Program-made: the position numbers and the translations under genes
The notes under the pieces: model-generated
What the model saw: only the letters and a program-made list of their open reading frames with translations
What the model was told of the DNA's origin: nothing
The model's database searches: none
Origin: Macrotis lagotis
Taxonomy: Eukaryota; Chordata; Mammalia; Peramelemorphia; Peramelidae
Reading direction: 5' to 3'
Length of the DNA: 64,000 nucleotides
Assembly: GCF_037893015.1 (NCBI RefSeq)
Contig: NC_133658.1
Coordinates: 283,799,746 to 283,863,745 of the forward strand
Shown here: positions 1 to 11,910 of the stretch, piece after piece
Layout of the letters: the number at the start of each line of letters is the position of its first letter
How positions within the stretch are numbered: the first letter of the stretch is position 1

Positions 1-200
1 TTCACAACTCCACCAACAATGAAAACATTAGTGTCCAAATTTTTTCACATCCCCTTCGACAATATTCAAAACTTTTTTTGTCATATTAGCCATTCTGATA
101 GGTATGAGGTGATAATTTAGTTATTTTAACTGTCATTTCTCTGATCAACAATTATTTAGAATATATTTTCATATGACTTTAGATAGCTTTGATTTCTTTT

Positions 201-357
201 TATTAATTTTTTTAAGGTTTTTGCAAGGCAAATGGGGTTAAGTGGCTTGCCCAACCCACACAGCTAGGTAATTATTAAGTGTCTGAGGCTGGATTTGAAC
301 TCAGGTACTCCTGACTCCAGGGCCCGTGCTCTATCCACTGTGCCACCTAGCCACCCC
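201..357 (-). mobile_element. tRNA-derived SINE (WSINE1-like), minus
   Basis: The reverse complement starts with the tRNA-like head and ends with the TTGCAAAAACC tail. A target duplication of about 16 bp, TAGCTTTGATTTCTTT (184-199) and TAGTTTTGATTTCTTT (358-373), flanks it. It interrupts the old L1. Confidence 0.85.
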
Positions 358-705
358 TAGTTTTGATTTCTTTGTCTAAAAAATGCAGGTACATTTCCTT
401 TGAAAATTTATTGGGAAGTGACTTGTATTCTTATAAATTAGACTCAGTTCTCTATATCTTGGAGCAGTGAGGCCTTTATCAGAGACGTATATGGCAATTT
501 TTTTTCTGTTTTTTGCTTTTCTTATAATTGGCTTGTATTATTTTGTCTGTGCAAATTTTTTTTTTAATTTTAAATAATCAAAGTTATCTGTTTTACATTC
601 TGTAATTCTCTCTATATGTTCCTTAGTCCAAAATTCCTTTATCCATAAATCTGACATAAATTATTCCATGCTGTCTTAATTTGTTTATAATATGACACTT
701 TACTC

Positions 706-1110
706 ACTAATAACAATTTTGTATAATGATCAGCTATGATGGACTTGTACAATTCAGTAGTACAATAATTTGACAGTTCTAAAAGATTTTTGAGGGAAAA
801 TACCATCCATATTCAGAGAAGAAACTGTGGAGTTTAAATGCAGACCAAAGCTTATGATCTTCAATTTTTAAAAGATGTCTTATGTATTATATTTTTTCTT
901 TCTAATGTTTTTCCCCATTTTGATTTGATTCTTCTTTTACATGATTAATATGGATATAAGTTTAGCATAGTTATACACATATAACCTATTGCTTTCTGTC
1001 AGAGGGAGGGTAGTAGTAAGGAAGGGAGGGAGAAAATTGTGAAATTCAAAGCCTTATCAAAAAATGATTGGTGAAAACTATTTTTTTTCATGTGGTTGGA
1101 AAAATAAATA
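706..1110 (+). mobile_element. L1 3'-end fragment inside opposite-strand L1
   Basis: This matches the generic marsupial L1 3' region read in sense: the 'aaataccatccatattcagagaa' type segment, the T-rich stretch, a G-rich 'agggagggtagtag' segment and an A-rich end near 1100. It sits inside the minus-strand L1. The host L1 resumes about 0.8 kb further along its consensus, judged against the copy at 11542-18322, so the insertion was accompanied or followed by a deletion. Edges are approximate. Confidence 0.65.
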
Positions 1111-2108
1111 AGCAAAAAGAGATATTAAAATATTTTCAAGGAGATTTTAGTCAATTCTCTAGAATTATATATAATCATAACAACATACCATCTGCAAAGA
1201 CTGATAGCTTTGTTTCCTCATTTCCTATTTCTTATTCCTTTATTTTTTCTCATTTCTATAGTTAACATTTCTAGTAAAATATTAAATAATAGAGGAGATA
1301 ATGGGTATCTTTACTTCACCCGTGATTATAGTGGAAAGGCTTCTAGTTTAGCTCCATTTCAGATAATGTTTGCTGATGGTTTTAGATAAATAATATTTAT
1401 TTTAAGATGAACTCCATTTATTCCAATGCCCTCTAGTGTTTTTAAAAGGAACGAGTACTGTATCATGTCAAAGACTTTTTCTACATCTGGAGATATAATT
1501 ATATGATTTCTATTGGTTTTGTTATTGATTTAGTTTTCCTAATATTGAATTTTCTCTGCTTTCCTGATGTAAAAGCCATCTGGTCCTAATACATGATCCT
1601 TGCTATATGTTGCTGTAATTTCTTTTCTAGTATTTTAATTAAAATTTTTACATAAATATTCATTAGAGAAATGGGTCTATGATTTCTTTTCTGTTTTACC
1701 TCTTGCTAGTTTGGGATCAGTACCATATATGTGCTGTAAAAGGAATTTGGAGGCACTGCTGTTTCATCTATATTCATAAATAGTTTATATAGTATTGAGA
1801 TTAATTATGCTTAAAATATTTGCTAGAATTCTCTTGTGAATCCATCTGGTCCTATGAATTTTTTCTTAAGAAGTTCATTGATAACTTATTCAATAATTTG
1901 GGTTATTTAAGCATTTTATTTCTTCTGTTGATAGGTAATTTATAATTTCTGTAGATATTCATCCATTTTATTTAAACTGTCCATTGTCATATAACTAGAC
2001 AAAATAACTCCTAATCATTGTCTTTATTTCCTCTTTTTTAGTGATGAATGTACCTTTCATTTTTGATACTAGCAATTTGACTTTTTCTTTTTTAAAAAAA
2101 TCAAATTA

Positions 2109-2254
2109 GGGGAGGCTAAGTAGCACAGTGGATAAAGCTCTGACCCTGGAGTCAGGAGTACTTGAGTTCAAATCCGACCTTAGACATTTAATAATTACCT
2201 AGCTGTGTGGCCTTGGGCAAACCACTTAACCCCATTTGCCTTGCAAAAACCTAA
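2109..2254 (+). mobile_element. tRNA-derived SINE (WSINE1-like), plus
   Basis: Head GGGAGGCTAAGTAGCACAG and tail TTGCAAAAACCTAAAA. A perfect 15-bp target duplication, AAAAAAATCAAATTA, lies at 2094-2108 and 2255-2269. Confidence 0.88.
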
Positions 2255-5068
2255 AAAAAAATCAAATTAACCAAAGGTTTATTATTTTATGTATTGTTTT
2301 CATAAAATGAGTTTCAGTTTTATTTATAAGTCCAATGTTTTTCTTACTTTCAATTCTCTTACTGCTTTGGTTTTCAGAATTTCCCATTTGATGTCTAATT
2401 AATGATTCTTAATCTTTTCTTTATCTAATTCTATTTTTGGGGGTGCATGCTCTATTCATTGATTTGCTCATTCAATATTTTATTGATGTATGCAGTACTT
2501 TTCCGCATCGTACTGCTTTGACTGCATTCCATTAATATTTGTATATTGACTCATGCTGACATTTTCTTTAATGGAATTATCAATTATTTCTATGACTTCT
2601 TATTTGATCTATTTGTTTTTTAGGATTAGATTATTTAATTTCCAATTAATTTTTAATCTTTCCTTCATTGACCATTTTTAGTGTAATTTTAATGCATTAT
2701 GATCTGAAAAGGTTGCTTTTAGTATTTCTGCTTTTCTGCAAATAGTGGTGAGATTTTCATATCCTACTACATTGTCATTTTTTGCATAGGTGCTATGTAC
2801 CTGAGAAAAAGATATTTTCTATTCCCTTCAATTTTCTCCAAAGATCTATCATATCTAACTTTTTCCAGACTTTTATTCATCTTCATAACTTCTTCCTTAT
2901 TTATATATTTTTTGTTAGATTTATCTTGTTCTGGCAAGAGAAAGTTATCTATTTTCTCCTGTAACTCATTCAACTACTCCTTCAAAAACTGAGATGCTAT
3001 AGTATTTAGTGTATATATGTTTAGTATGATAAGACTTCATTGGACATGGTGATTTCAGTAAGATAAAGTTTCCTTCTTTATCTCTTTTAATTAGATTTAT
3101 TTTTTATTTTTCTTTGCCTAAGATCTTGATTGCTAGCACTGCTTTATTTGCTTGAGTTGAAGAATAATTGATTCTGCTCCAGCCCCTTCCCTTTACTTTA
3201 TGTGTATCTCTCTGCTTCAAATGTGTTTGTTGTAAGAACCCTATTATAGAATTCTAGTTTTAAATCAATTATGCTATGGGCTTCACCTTTATATTTATGA
3301 AACAAACTGTGTATCTCCCTCCATGCTGTTTTTCACTTGTTTACCCCCCTTACTCTCTATTCTTTTTCCTTCTCTTTACTTCTGATGAGAACATTCCCCA
3401 ATATACCTTCCTTTTTATGAGTCATCCTTCCCCTCTATTTTTCTTGTATCTTTTTGCTTCCTTATAGGGTAAGATAGATTTCTTTAAACAACTGAGTGTG
3501 TAAATTATTTTCTTTGAGTCCATTTTGATAAGATTAAGATTTAAGTTTTGCCTTCCAATCTCACCCTCATCTTATTCTCCATTATGATATCTCTTTCATG
3601 CCTCTTTCATGTGGAACAATTTATCCCATTCAATCTCCCATTTCCTTCTTCTTCCAGTGCAGTTTTCTTTCTCATTACTTTATTTTTGTTTTTTTGAAAT
3701 ATTATACCATCAAAGCCAACTTTTATTCATACCCTCTATATATTATGATTGCTGTTGAAGTATTAATGATATTAAAATTGCAATTATCATCTTGTCATAT
3801 AGAGATATAAAAAATTTAGCCTTATTGAACTTCTTTTCTTTTCTCTGTTTTTTTTGGCTATGTTTTCATTGTCTTATATTTGGAGATTAGATTTTTCATT
3901 CAGTTCAGTTCTTTTAATTAGTAATCTTTGAAAGCCCTCTATTTCATTAAATGTTTATTTTCCCCTGAAAGGGTTTATTCAGTTTTAGGGGGTAAGTGAT
4001 TCTTGGGTATAATCCTAGATCCTTTGCCTTCCAGTACATCATATTCAAAGTGGAAGTTGTCAGATTCTGTGTAATCCTGATTGTTACTCCATGATATTTG
4101 AATTGTTTCTTTTTGTCTGCTTGTAATACTTTCTCCTTGATCTATGAGCTCTGGGATTTGGTTATGATGAGTCTTCATTTCAAGATATTTTTTCAGGTGA
4201 TTATCAGTTGATTTCTTCAATTTCTATTTTGCTCTCTGTTTCTAATATCACTGTTCTTTTATAATTTTTTGAAAGATAGCGTTCAACATTTTTCCCCCCC
4301 ATTTTGTCTTTAGGCAGTCCAGTGATTTTTATGTAGTCTTTCCTGGAGATGGGACTTTTTTTTTTAACATTTGCTTATAAAAATTTTGATTTCAAATTCT
4401 TTCCCATTATTCTTTTCTCTTAACAGAAATTTGATAGACAAAACCCAGAAAAAGAAGCTAGGTTTGTCTCAGGGGACCATGGTTGAACAGGGAACATACA
4501 GGAGAGGGGGAGCACAGGGATAGCAGCAGGGTGAAGCCAGAAGATAGGCCTTAGCAATGGAGACTTTGGTGATTGGCAGGTCTAAGGCCCAACTTTAGCT
4601 GTAGAATCTTTGGCTGGGGGAAAAGGAGCTCTAGTGAGCTCCAGTCGTAGGGAGGGTGAGTTCCAGGACAGAGAGCTGCTGAATACCCCTGGAAAATGAC
4701 CAGCTGGGCACAGGACTTGAGCTCCATACAGAACCCTCTTCCAAGAACAAACTATAATTGCCCCCTCCCCTCACCCCCTCAGACTCAGGTGTGGGAAACA
4801 GAGTTCCCTCAACTTAAAGGGAGATTAACTCCCTCCGCAAGGGCCCAGCCCATTGTTCGAGGACAATTCAGTCCCCGCTGCACCCTCCTCTCTCCCTCCT
4901 TACTGTCTTCAGGATTAGGAAGAGGGCTTCAAACACTCCAGAGAAAGCAACCAGCCCCTCCTCCTGACAAACCCTTGGAATTATTAAACCAAGTTAACAA
5001 AGCCTCTAGGGTTTTCAAAAGCAAACCTCTGAGAGCCAGCACCTCCCCCAACACAAGATCCTAGGAAA

Positions 5069-6100
5069 ATGAAGCCCATGGAGAAATTCTTAGAAGAAAC
5101 AGATTCTAACTCAGAGAGATCTAGCACTTCTGAGGAGAATATGAATTGGTTTCCAGCCCAGAAAGACTTCCTGGAAGAAATCAGGAATCAGGAAGGAGTT
5201 TAAAAATCAATTGGAAAAACTGGAACAGAACCTCAAGAGAAAATTGACACATTGTGCGAGAAAATTAACATCTTTCAACAAGAAAGCAAATCCTTGGAAA
5301 ATTCAGTTGGACAAATATAAAAAGAAAATCTGTCAAAACTACACTTGAGCAAATGGAAAACTCCTTCAAAAACAGAGTTGAATAATTGGAAAAGGAGTTG
5401 CAAAAGGTAAATGAAGAAAATTCTCCTCTAAAAAAAGGATGGAAGCTGTGGAAAATAATGACTTCATGAGACAACAAGAATGTATTAAACAAAGCCAAAG
5501 AACGAAAAAAAATAGAAGAAAATGTAATATACCTATTCAGCGAAACCACTGACCTAGAGAATAAATCAAGAAGGGACAATATGAGAATTATAGGTCTTCA
5601 TGAAAACATTGAATAGAAAAAAAAGCCTGGACTTAATATTACAAGATTTAATGAAGGAAAACTGCCTTGATATCATGGAACCAGAGGGAAAAATCGTTAT
5701 TGAAAGAATACATCAGCCCCTCTAGAAAGAGATCCTAAAATTAAAACACAAAGGAATGTTGTGGCCAAATTCCAGAACTATCAGATAAAAGAGAAAATCC
5801 TGCAAGAAGCCAGAAAGAAACAATTTAAATACCAAGGAGCCACAGTACAGATTACACAGGACCTGGCTGCATCAACATTAAGGATCAAAGGACCTGGAAT
5901 GAGATATTCCAAAGAGCAAGGGAGCTTGGAATGCATCCAACAATCCACTATCCAGCAAAGCTGAGTCTTCTCTTCCAGGGAAAAGGGTGAACATTTAACC
6001 AAATGGGAGACTTCCAACATTTCATGATGAAAAGACCAGAGCTAAATAGAAAATTTGGACATCAAACAGGAGGCTCAAGAGACACACGAAAACATAAAAA
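5069..6100 (+). pseudogene. L1 ORF1 remnant (RNA-binding chaperone protein)
   Basis: ORF1p of L1 is a trimeric coiled-coil protein with RRM and C-terminal domains that coats L1 RNA. The likely start is the ATG at 5069-5071, which opens a stretch rich in Glu and Lys. That frame ends after about 45 codons. Fragments of the coiled coil follow in shifted frames, then a block at 5761-5964 that matches the C-terminal domain (NYQIKEKILQEARKKQFKYQ region). Comparison with the other copies here makes the identity secure. At least two frameshifts and internal stops make it a pseudogene. Confidence 0.8.
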
Positions 6101-6789
6101 ATAAATAAATATTTAAAAGAACAAATTAAAAAGAATGCTATCCAATAAGATGAAACTGGCTATATCCCCACCTGGGAGAGAAATTCCTCATAAGAATTGT
6201 CATTGAGAATTGTAACTCTATTAGACAGAATATTTTTAGTTAGAAGTGATGGACACTCATGATTTATCTGTGAGACTGCTACCCAATAACATGATACTGG
6301 CTATATCTTTACCTGGGAGAAAGACTAATAACTCTCAAGAATTGTAACTATTAGAGAGAATGTACTTAGGCAGAAGTGATGGACACTCATAAATTTTCTG
6401 TGAATCAGATAGAATGATTTAAAAACAATATCTCCTTAAAAAGGGGGGACAGTAAGGAGATGAGAGGATGGAGGAGATTAAATGGCATAAATCTCATTAC
6501 GTTAAGAGGTACAAAAGAACTATTGCAATAGAGGGGAAGAAGGGAGGAGATGAGAACCACCTAAACCTTCCTCTTATCAGACTTGGCTTAAAGTCAACTT
6601 ACACACATTCAGTTAAGCTAAAATACTTATCTTACCTTTCAAGTACTAAAAGGGAAAAAGGGGAAGGTGGGATGGTGTGAGGGAGGAAAAAAGGGGAACT
6701 AACAAAGGAAGGGAAGGAAGAAGTGGGAAAGGGAAAGGGGAAAGAAAGGGAGGGGGACGTAATGTAGGAAGGCAAACACACTGAAGGTG

Positions 6790-9700
6790 GCAGGATTCAG
6801 AAACAAAATACTGGGGAATATGGATAAAGTGGGAAGATAGAATGGAGGCAATAAAAAGTTAGTAATTATAACTTTGAATGTGAATGGAATGAATTCTCCC
6901 TTAAAATGTAAGTGAATATCAGAGTGGATTAAAAACCAGAATCCTATAATATGCCACTTACAAGAAACTCATTTGGGGCAGAGAGATACATATAAAGGTA
7001 AAAGGTTGGAGCAAAATATATTTTGCATCAACTGAAGTGAAAAAAAGCAGGGATAGGTATCCCTATCTCAGGCAAAGCAATTGCAAAAATAGATAGTGTT
7101 AAAAGAGATAAGGAAGGAAACTATATCATCCTAAAAGTTATCACAGATAATAAAGTAATTTCAATACCAAATTTGTATGCATCCAATGATACAGCATCCA
7201 AATTCTTAGAGGAGAAGTTGAAAGAAATACAGGAAGACATAGACCACAAAGCTCTACTAGTGGGAGACCTCAACCTCCTGCTCTCAGACTTAGATAAATC
7301 TAATAATAAAATAAACAAGAAGGAAGTTAAGGAGGTAAATAGATTATTAGAAAACCTATATATGATAGACTTATGGAGGAAATTGAATGGGAACAGAAAG
7401 GAATACACTTTTTATTTTTCTGTAGTACATGGCCCTTACACAGAAATCAACCATCTACTAGGGAATAAAAACCTAATGATCAATTACAGAGAGGCAGAAG
7501 GAGTGAATACATCTTTCTCAGATCATAATAAAAATAATATGCAATATTGTGCCAGGGAGATATAGACGCAAAATTAATTGGAAACTAAATAACCTTATTT
7601 GAAAGAATGAGTGTGTCAAACAACACATTATAGAAAGAATTAATTATTTCATCCTAGATAATGCCAATAATGAAACAACATACCAGAGCTTATGGGATTC
7701 TCTCAAAATGCTTGTCAGGGGATATATTATACCTTTAAATGCTTACATGAAAAAAATAGAGAAAGAGGAAATCAATGAACTAAATATGCAACTAAAATAT
7801 TAGAGAAAGAACAAATTAACCCCCCCAATTAATACCAAATTAGAATTTCTAAAAATTAAAGGAGAAATTAACAAAATTGAAAGCAAGAAAACTATTGAAC
7901 TAATAAATAAAACCAAGAGCTGATTTTATGAAAAAGCCAATAAAATTGATAAATCTCTCATAAATTTGATTTAAAAACAAAGAAAGATGAAAATCAAATT
8001 GCTTGTATCATAAATGAAAAAGTTGAACTCACTACCAATGAGGAGGAAATTAAAGTAATAATTTGGGATCATTTTGCCCATCTATTTGCCAATAAATTTG
8101 ATAATCTAAGTGAAATGTATGAATACTTACAAAAAATAAAAAGTTCCCAGGTTAAATGAAAAGAAAATTAAATACCTAAATAACGCTATCTCAGCAAAAA
8201 AAAGAAAAAGAAATTCAACAAGCCATTATTGACCTCCCTAAGAAAAGATCTCCAGGGTCAGATAGATTCACAAGTGAATTCTATCAAACATTTAAGGAAC
8301 ATTTGGTTCCAATTCTATATAAACTCTTTGGAAAAAAAGGTGGAGATGGAACTCTGCCTAATTCTTTCTATGCTACCAATATGGTGCTGATATCTAAATC
8401 AGGAAGAGTTAAAACAGAGAAACAAAATTTTTGACCCATCTCCCTGATGAATATAGATGCAAAAATTTTAAATAAAATCTTAGGAAAATGATTACAACAA
8501 GTTATCACTAGAATAATACATTATGTACCAAGTAGGATTTATCCCAGGAATGCAGGGTTGGTTCAATATTAGGCAAAATGTTGGTATAATTGATTTTATC
8601 AATAGCAAACCTCTCAGAAATCATATGATTATATCATAGATGCTGAAAAAGCTTTTGACAAAATACAACACCCATTCCTATTAAAATCACTAGAGACTAT
8701 AGGACTAAATGAATTGTTCCTTGGAATAATAAGCAATATCTGTCTGAAAATATCAACAAACATCATATGTAATGGGGATAGGCTAGAGACATTCCCAATA
8801 AGATCAGGGGTGAAACAAGGATGTCCATTATCACCACTGCTATTCAATATTGTATTAGAAATGTTAGGTTCAGCAATAATTGAAGAAAAAGAAATCAAAG
8901 GAAATAGAATTGGGAAGGAAGAGACAAAACTCTCACCTTTTGTAGATGACATGATGGCATACCCAGACAATGTCAAAATATCATCTAAAAAACTACTATA
9001 AATATTTAACAACTTTAACAAAGTCACATGATATAAAATAAACCCTCATAAATCCTATACATTTATACATATGACTAGCAAAATACAGTACAATGAGCTT
9101 GAAAGAAGAATCCCATTCAAAGCAACCTCAGACAATATAAAATACTTGGCAGTCTATTTGCCAAGACAGACTCAGAATCTTTTTGAAAACAATTACAAAA
9201 CACTTCTCACACAAATAAAATCAGATTTAAATAACTGGGCAAACATCCACTGCTCATGGATAGGCTGAGCAAATACAATAAAAATGACAATTCTACCAAA
9301 ATTAAACTACTTGTTTAGTGCTCTACCAATCAAAATTCCCCAAAAAATTAACTTTAATGAGTTAGAAAAAATTGTAAGTAAATTCACATGGAGAAATAAA
9401 AAGTCAAGAATTTCCAGGGATATAATGAAAAAAAAGTGCAAAAGAAGGTAGCTTAGTCTCACCAGATCTAAAATTATATTATAAAGTATCAGTCATTAAA
9501 ACTGTCTGGTATTGGCTAAGAAACAGAGTGGTGGATCAGTGGAATAGACTAGTTGCAATAGTAGAAAATGATTATAGTAATCAGCTGATGGATAAACCCA
9601 AAGAGTTCAGCTATTGGGATAAAAATTCTCTCTGTGATAAAAACTGCTGGGAAAATTGGAAGTTAGTATGATAGAAAATTACTTTAGACAAACACATCAC

Positions 9701-10690
9701 ACTCTATACCAAGATAAGATCGAATTGGATACAGGATTTAGACTTAAAAAACAATATTATAAGCAAACTAGAATATAAAGGAGAAGTTCACCTCTCAGAT
9801 CTATGGAAAGGGAAGCAGTTTATGACCAAGGAAGAGATGGAGATCATGATAAAAATAAACTAGATAATTTTGATTACATTAAATTAAAAAGCTTTTGTAC
9901 AGATAAAACCACTGTAACCAAGCTCAAAAGAAATGTAGTAAATTGTGAAACAATTTTACTACTAGTATTTCTGACACAGGACTCATTTCTAAAATATAAA
10001 GAGAATTGAGTCAAATTTTCAAAAAAGCATGCCATTCCCCAATTGACAAATGGTCAAAGGATATGTAAAAGGTAATTTACATATGAGGAAATCAAAGAGA
10101 TCAACAGTCATATGAAAAATTGCCGTAAATCATTACTTATTAGAGAAATGCAAAGTAAAGCATTTCTGAAATACCAACTCACACCTTTCAAGTTGGCCAT
10201 TATGAGCAGAAAGGAAAATAATCACCGCTAGAATGGATGTGGGACAACTGGGACACGAATACATTGTAGGTGGAACTGTGAGCTCATCCAACCTTTCTTG
10301 AGAACAATTTTGAATTACACCCAAAGGGCAATAAAAATGTGCATACCCTTTAATCCAGCAATACCACTACTAGGTCTATACCCTGAAGAGATTATGAATA
10401 AGGCTAAAAGCATCACTTGTACAAAAATGTTCTTGGCAGCCTTGTTTGTGTTGGCAAAGAATTGGAAATTAAGTGAATGTCTTTCAATTGGGGAATGGCT
10501 TAACAAACTATGGTATATTTATGTCTTGTAACACTATTCTTCTATTAGAAACCAGGAGAGATGGGAATTCAGGGAGGCCTGGAAGGATTTGCATGAATTG
10601 CTGCTGAGTGAGATGAGCAGAACCAGAAAAAACAGTGTGCACCCTAACAGCAATATGTGGGTGATGATCAAATTTGGTGAACTCGCTCAT
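6790..10690 (+). pseudogene. L1 ORF2 remnant (endonuclease and reverse transcriptase)
   Basis: ORF2p combines an APE-type endonuclease, a reverse transcriptase and a C-terminal Cys-rich segment. Endonuclease pieces lie at about 6850-7550 (residues 'LLVGDLNLLLSDLDKSN' at 7240-7300). The RT region at 8714-9001 has the '[22 protein letters not shown]' block and the active-site segment as FVDDMM where FADD is usual, so both aspartates remain. The C-terminal part, with a 'MCIPFNPAIPLLGLYPEE' type motif, is at 10298-10531. The sequence is broken into at least six frames by stops and indels and is not functional. Confidence 0.82.
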
Positions 10691-11004
10691 ACCAACAGGG
10701 CAGCAATCAGGCACAATTTGGGACATCTGCGATGGAGAATACCATCTGTATTTCTCTGTATCAAGAGAAATAACTGTGGAATTTGAACACATTACCTTAT
10801 TATATAATTTTGCTTTACCTTATACTTATTTTTTTTCTTTAAGGATATGATTTTCTCTCTCATTACATTCAACTTAGATCATTGTATACCATGGAAACCA
10901 TGTAAAGACTAACAGACTGCCTTCTGTGGAGGGTAGGGAAGGTAAGCAAGATTAGGGGAAAATTTTAAAACTCAAAATAAATAAAAATCTTTCCAAAAAT
11001 TTTG

Positions 11005-11541
11005 GTAATTAAATAAATGAAAGTTGCTTCCTAAACATGATATTAAGGGCTAGATATATAGATACAAAAACAAGACCATCTTTGTACATCAGAATAGAGA
11101 AAGACAGTACATATAGGGAAGCATAAACTGGAAAATAGTAAAATCATAGTGTATGATTTTTTACAAATCACCAAAAAATTCAGTTTCCTTATTTATAAAA
11201 TAAAGGATTTGGACATCAGAGATTTCAAAGGTCCCTTCAAACTTGGATGATTCAAGAATCTATGACACCTCTTTGAAGACTGGCTCTAAATATTTCTTTA
11301 TTTTTTGCATCAATCCTAAATCTTCTCAAAGTGGGAATAATTCATGTTTATTTTTCTAACTTTATTTGTTCTCTGGAACTTTAGAACCTTCCCAAAATCA
11401 ACTGGCACTGAAGTTTCTCTTTCATTCTCTGCTTTCTATTACTTCTTAATATCTCTTTTTTCTACCAATCCTCTCTCTACTTACATGTTTTCAAGTATTA
11501 GTTGAAAAAGAAGACTTAGAAGGTACAGAATAGTCATCTTT
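11005..11541. other. Spacer between two opposed L1s
   Basis: AT-rich DNA with no gene. Positions 11140-11262 resemble the tail half of a MIR-like SINE (CAGTTTCCTTATTTATAAAA followed by a TTCAAAGGTCCCTTC type block). The right edge, AGAATAGTCATCTTT at 11527-11541, is the target duplication of the next L1. Confidence 0.5.
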
Positions 11542-11910
11542 TTTTTAAATTAATTTTTATTAAAGATATTATTTGAGTTTTACAATTGCCCCCATCTTGC
11601 TTCCCTCACCCCACCCCCCACAGAAAGTATTCTGTCAGTCTTTACTTTGTTTAGATGTTGTACCTTGATCCAAATTGTGTGTGATGAGAGAGAAATCATA
11701 TCCTTAAAGAAGAGAAGAGAAGTCTAAGAGGTGATAAGATCAGACAATAAGATATCTGTTTTTTTCTAAATTAAAGGGAATTGTCCTTGAACTTTGTTCA
11801 AACTCCACAGCTCCTTATCTGGATACAGCTGGCACTCTCCTTTGCAGACAGCCCCAAATTGTTCCTGATTGTTGCACTGATGGAATGAGCAAGTCCTTCA
11901 AGGTTGAACA

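Larger units (their letters stand above)
1..4378 (-). mobile_element. Old L1 LINE copy, minus strand, degraded
   Basis: Read on the minus strand, this resembles marsupial L1 in order: ORF1 C-terminal half (about 4300-3970), ORF1-ORF2 spacer (about 3900-3280), endonuclease (about 3250-2770), reverse transcriptase (about 1900-1120) and ORF2 C-terminus (about 700-1). The left end lies outside the window. No reading frame longer than about 80 codons survives in sense, so it is inactive. It is more diverged than the L1s at 4389 and 11542 and its spacer is of a different type, which suggests an older subfamily. It has been hit by two SINEs and by an L1 3'-end fragment in opposite orientation. The right edge is where the plus-strand L1 begins. 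Confidence 0.8.
4389..10994 (+). mobile_element. L1 LINE, nearly full length, plus strand, inactive
   Basis: A 6.6-kb L1 flanked by a perfect 10-bp target duplication, AAAAATTTTG (4379-4388 and 10995-11004). The order is 5' UTR (4389-5068), ORF1 (about 5069-6100), a purine-rich spacer (about 6100-6790), ORF2 (about 6790-10690) and 3' UTR ending in an A-rich tail (to 10994). Compared with the full-length copy at 11542-18322, the first 80 or so bases of the 5' UTR are missing. Both ORFs carry stops and frameshifts, so the copy cannot move by itself. It was inserted at the edge of the old minus-strand L1. Confidence 0.9.

Noticed and set aside
4696-5064. 122-codon proline-rich plus-strand frame
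   Set aside because: It lies in the L1 5' UTR, upstream of ORF1. The composition is that of GC-rich leader DNA and the frame is not preserved in the copy at 17620-18322.
5265-5579. 104-codon minus-strand frame
   Set aside because: It lies antisense to the ORF1 of the plus-strand L1 and has no family features.
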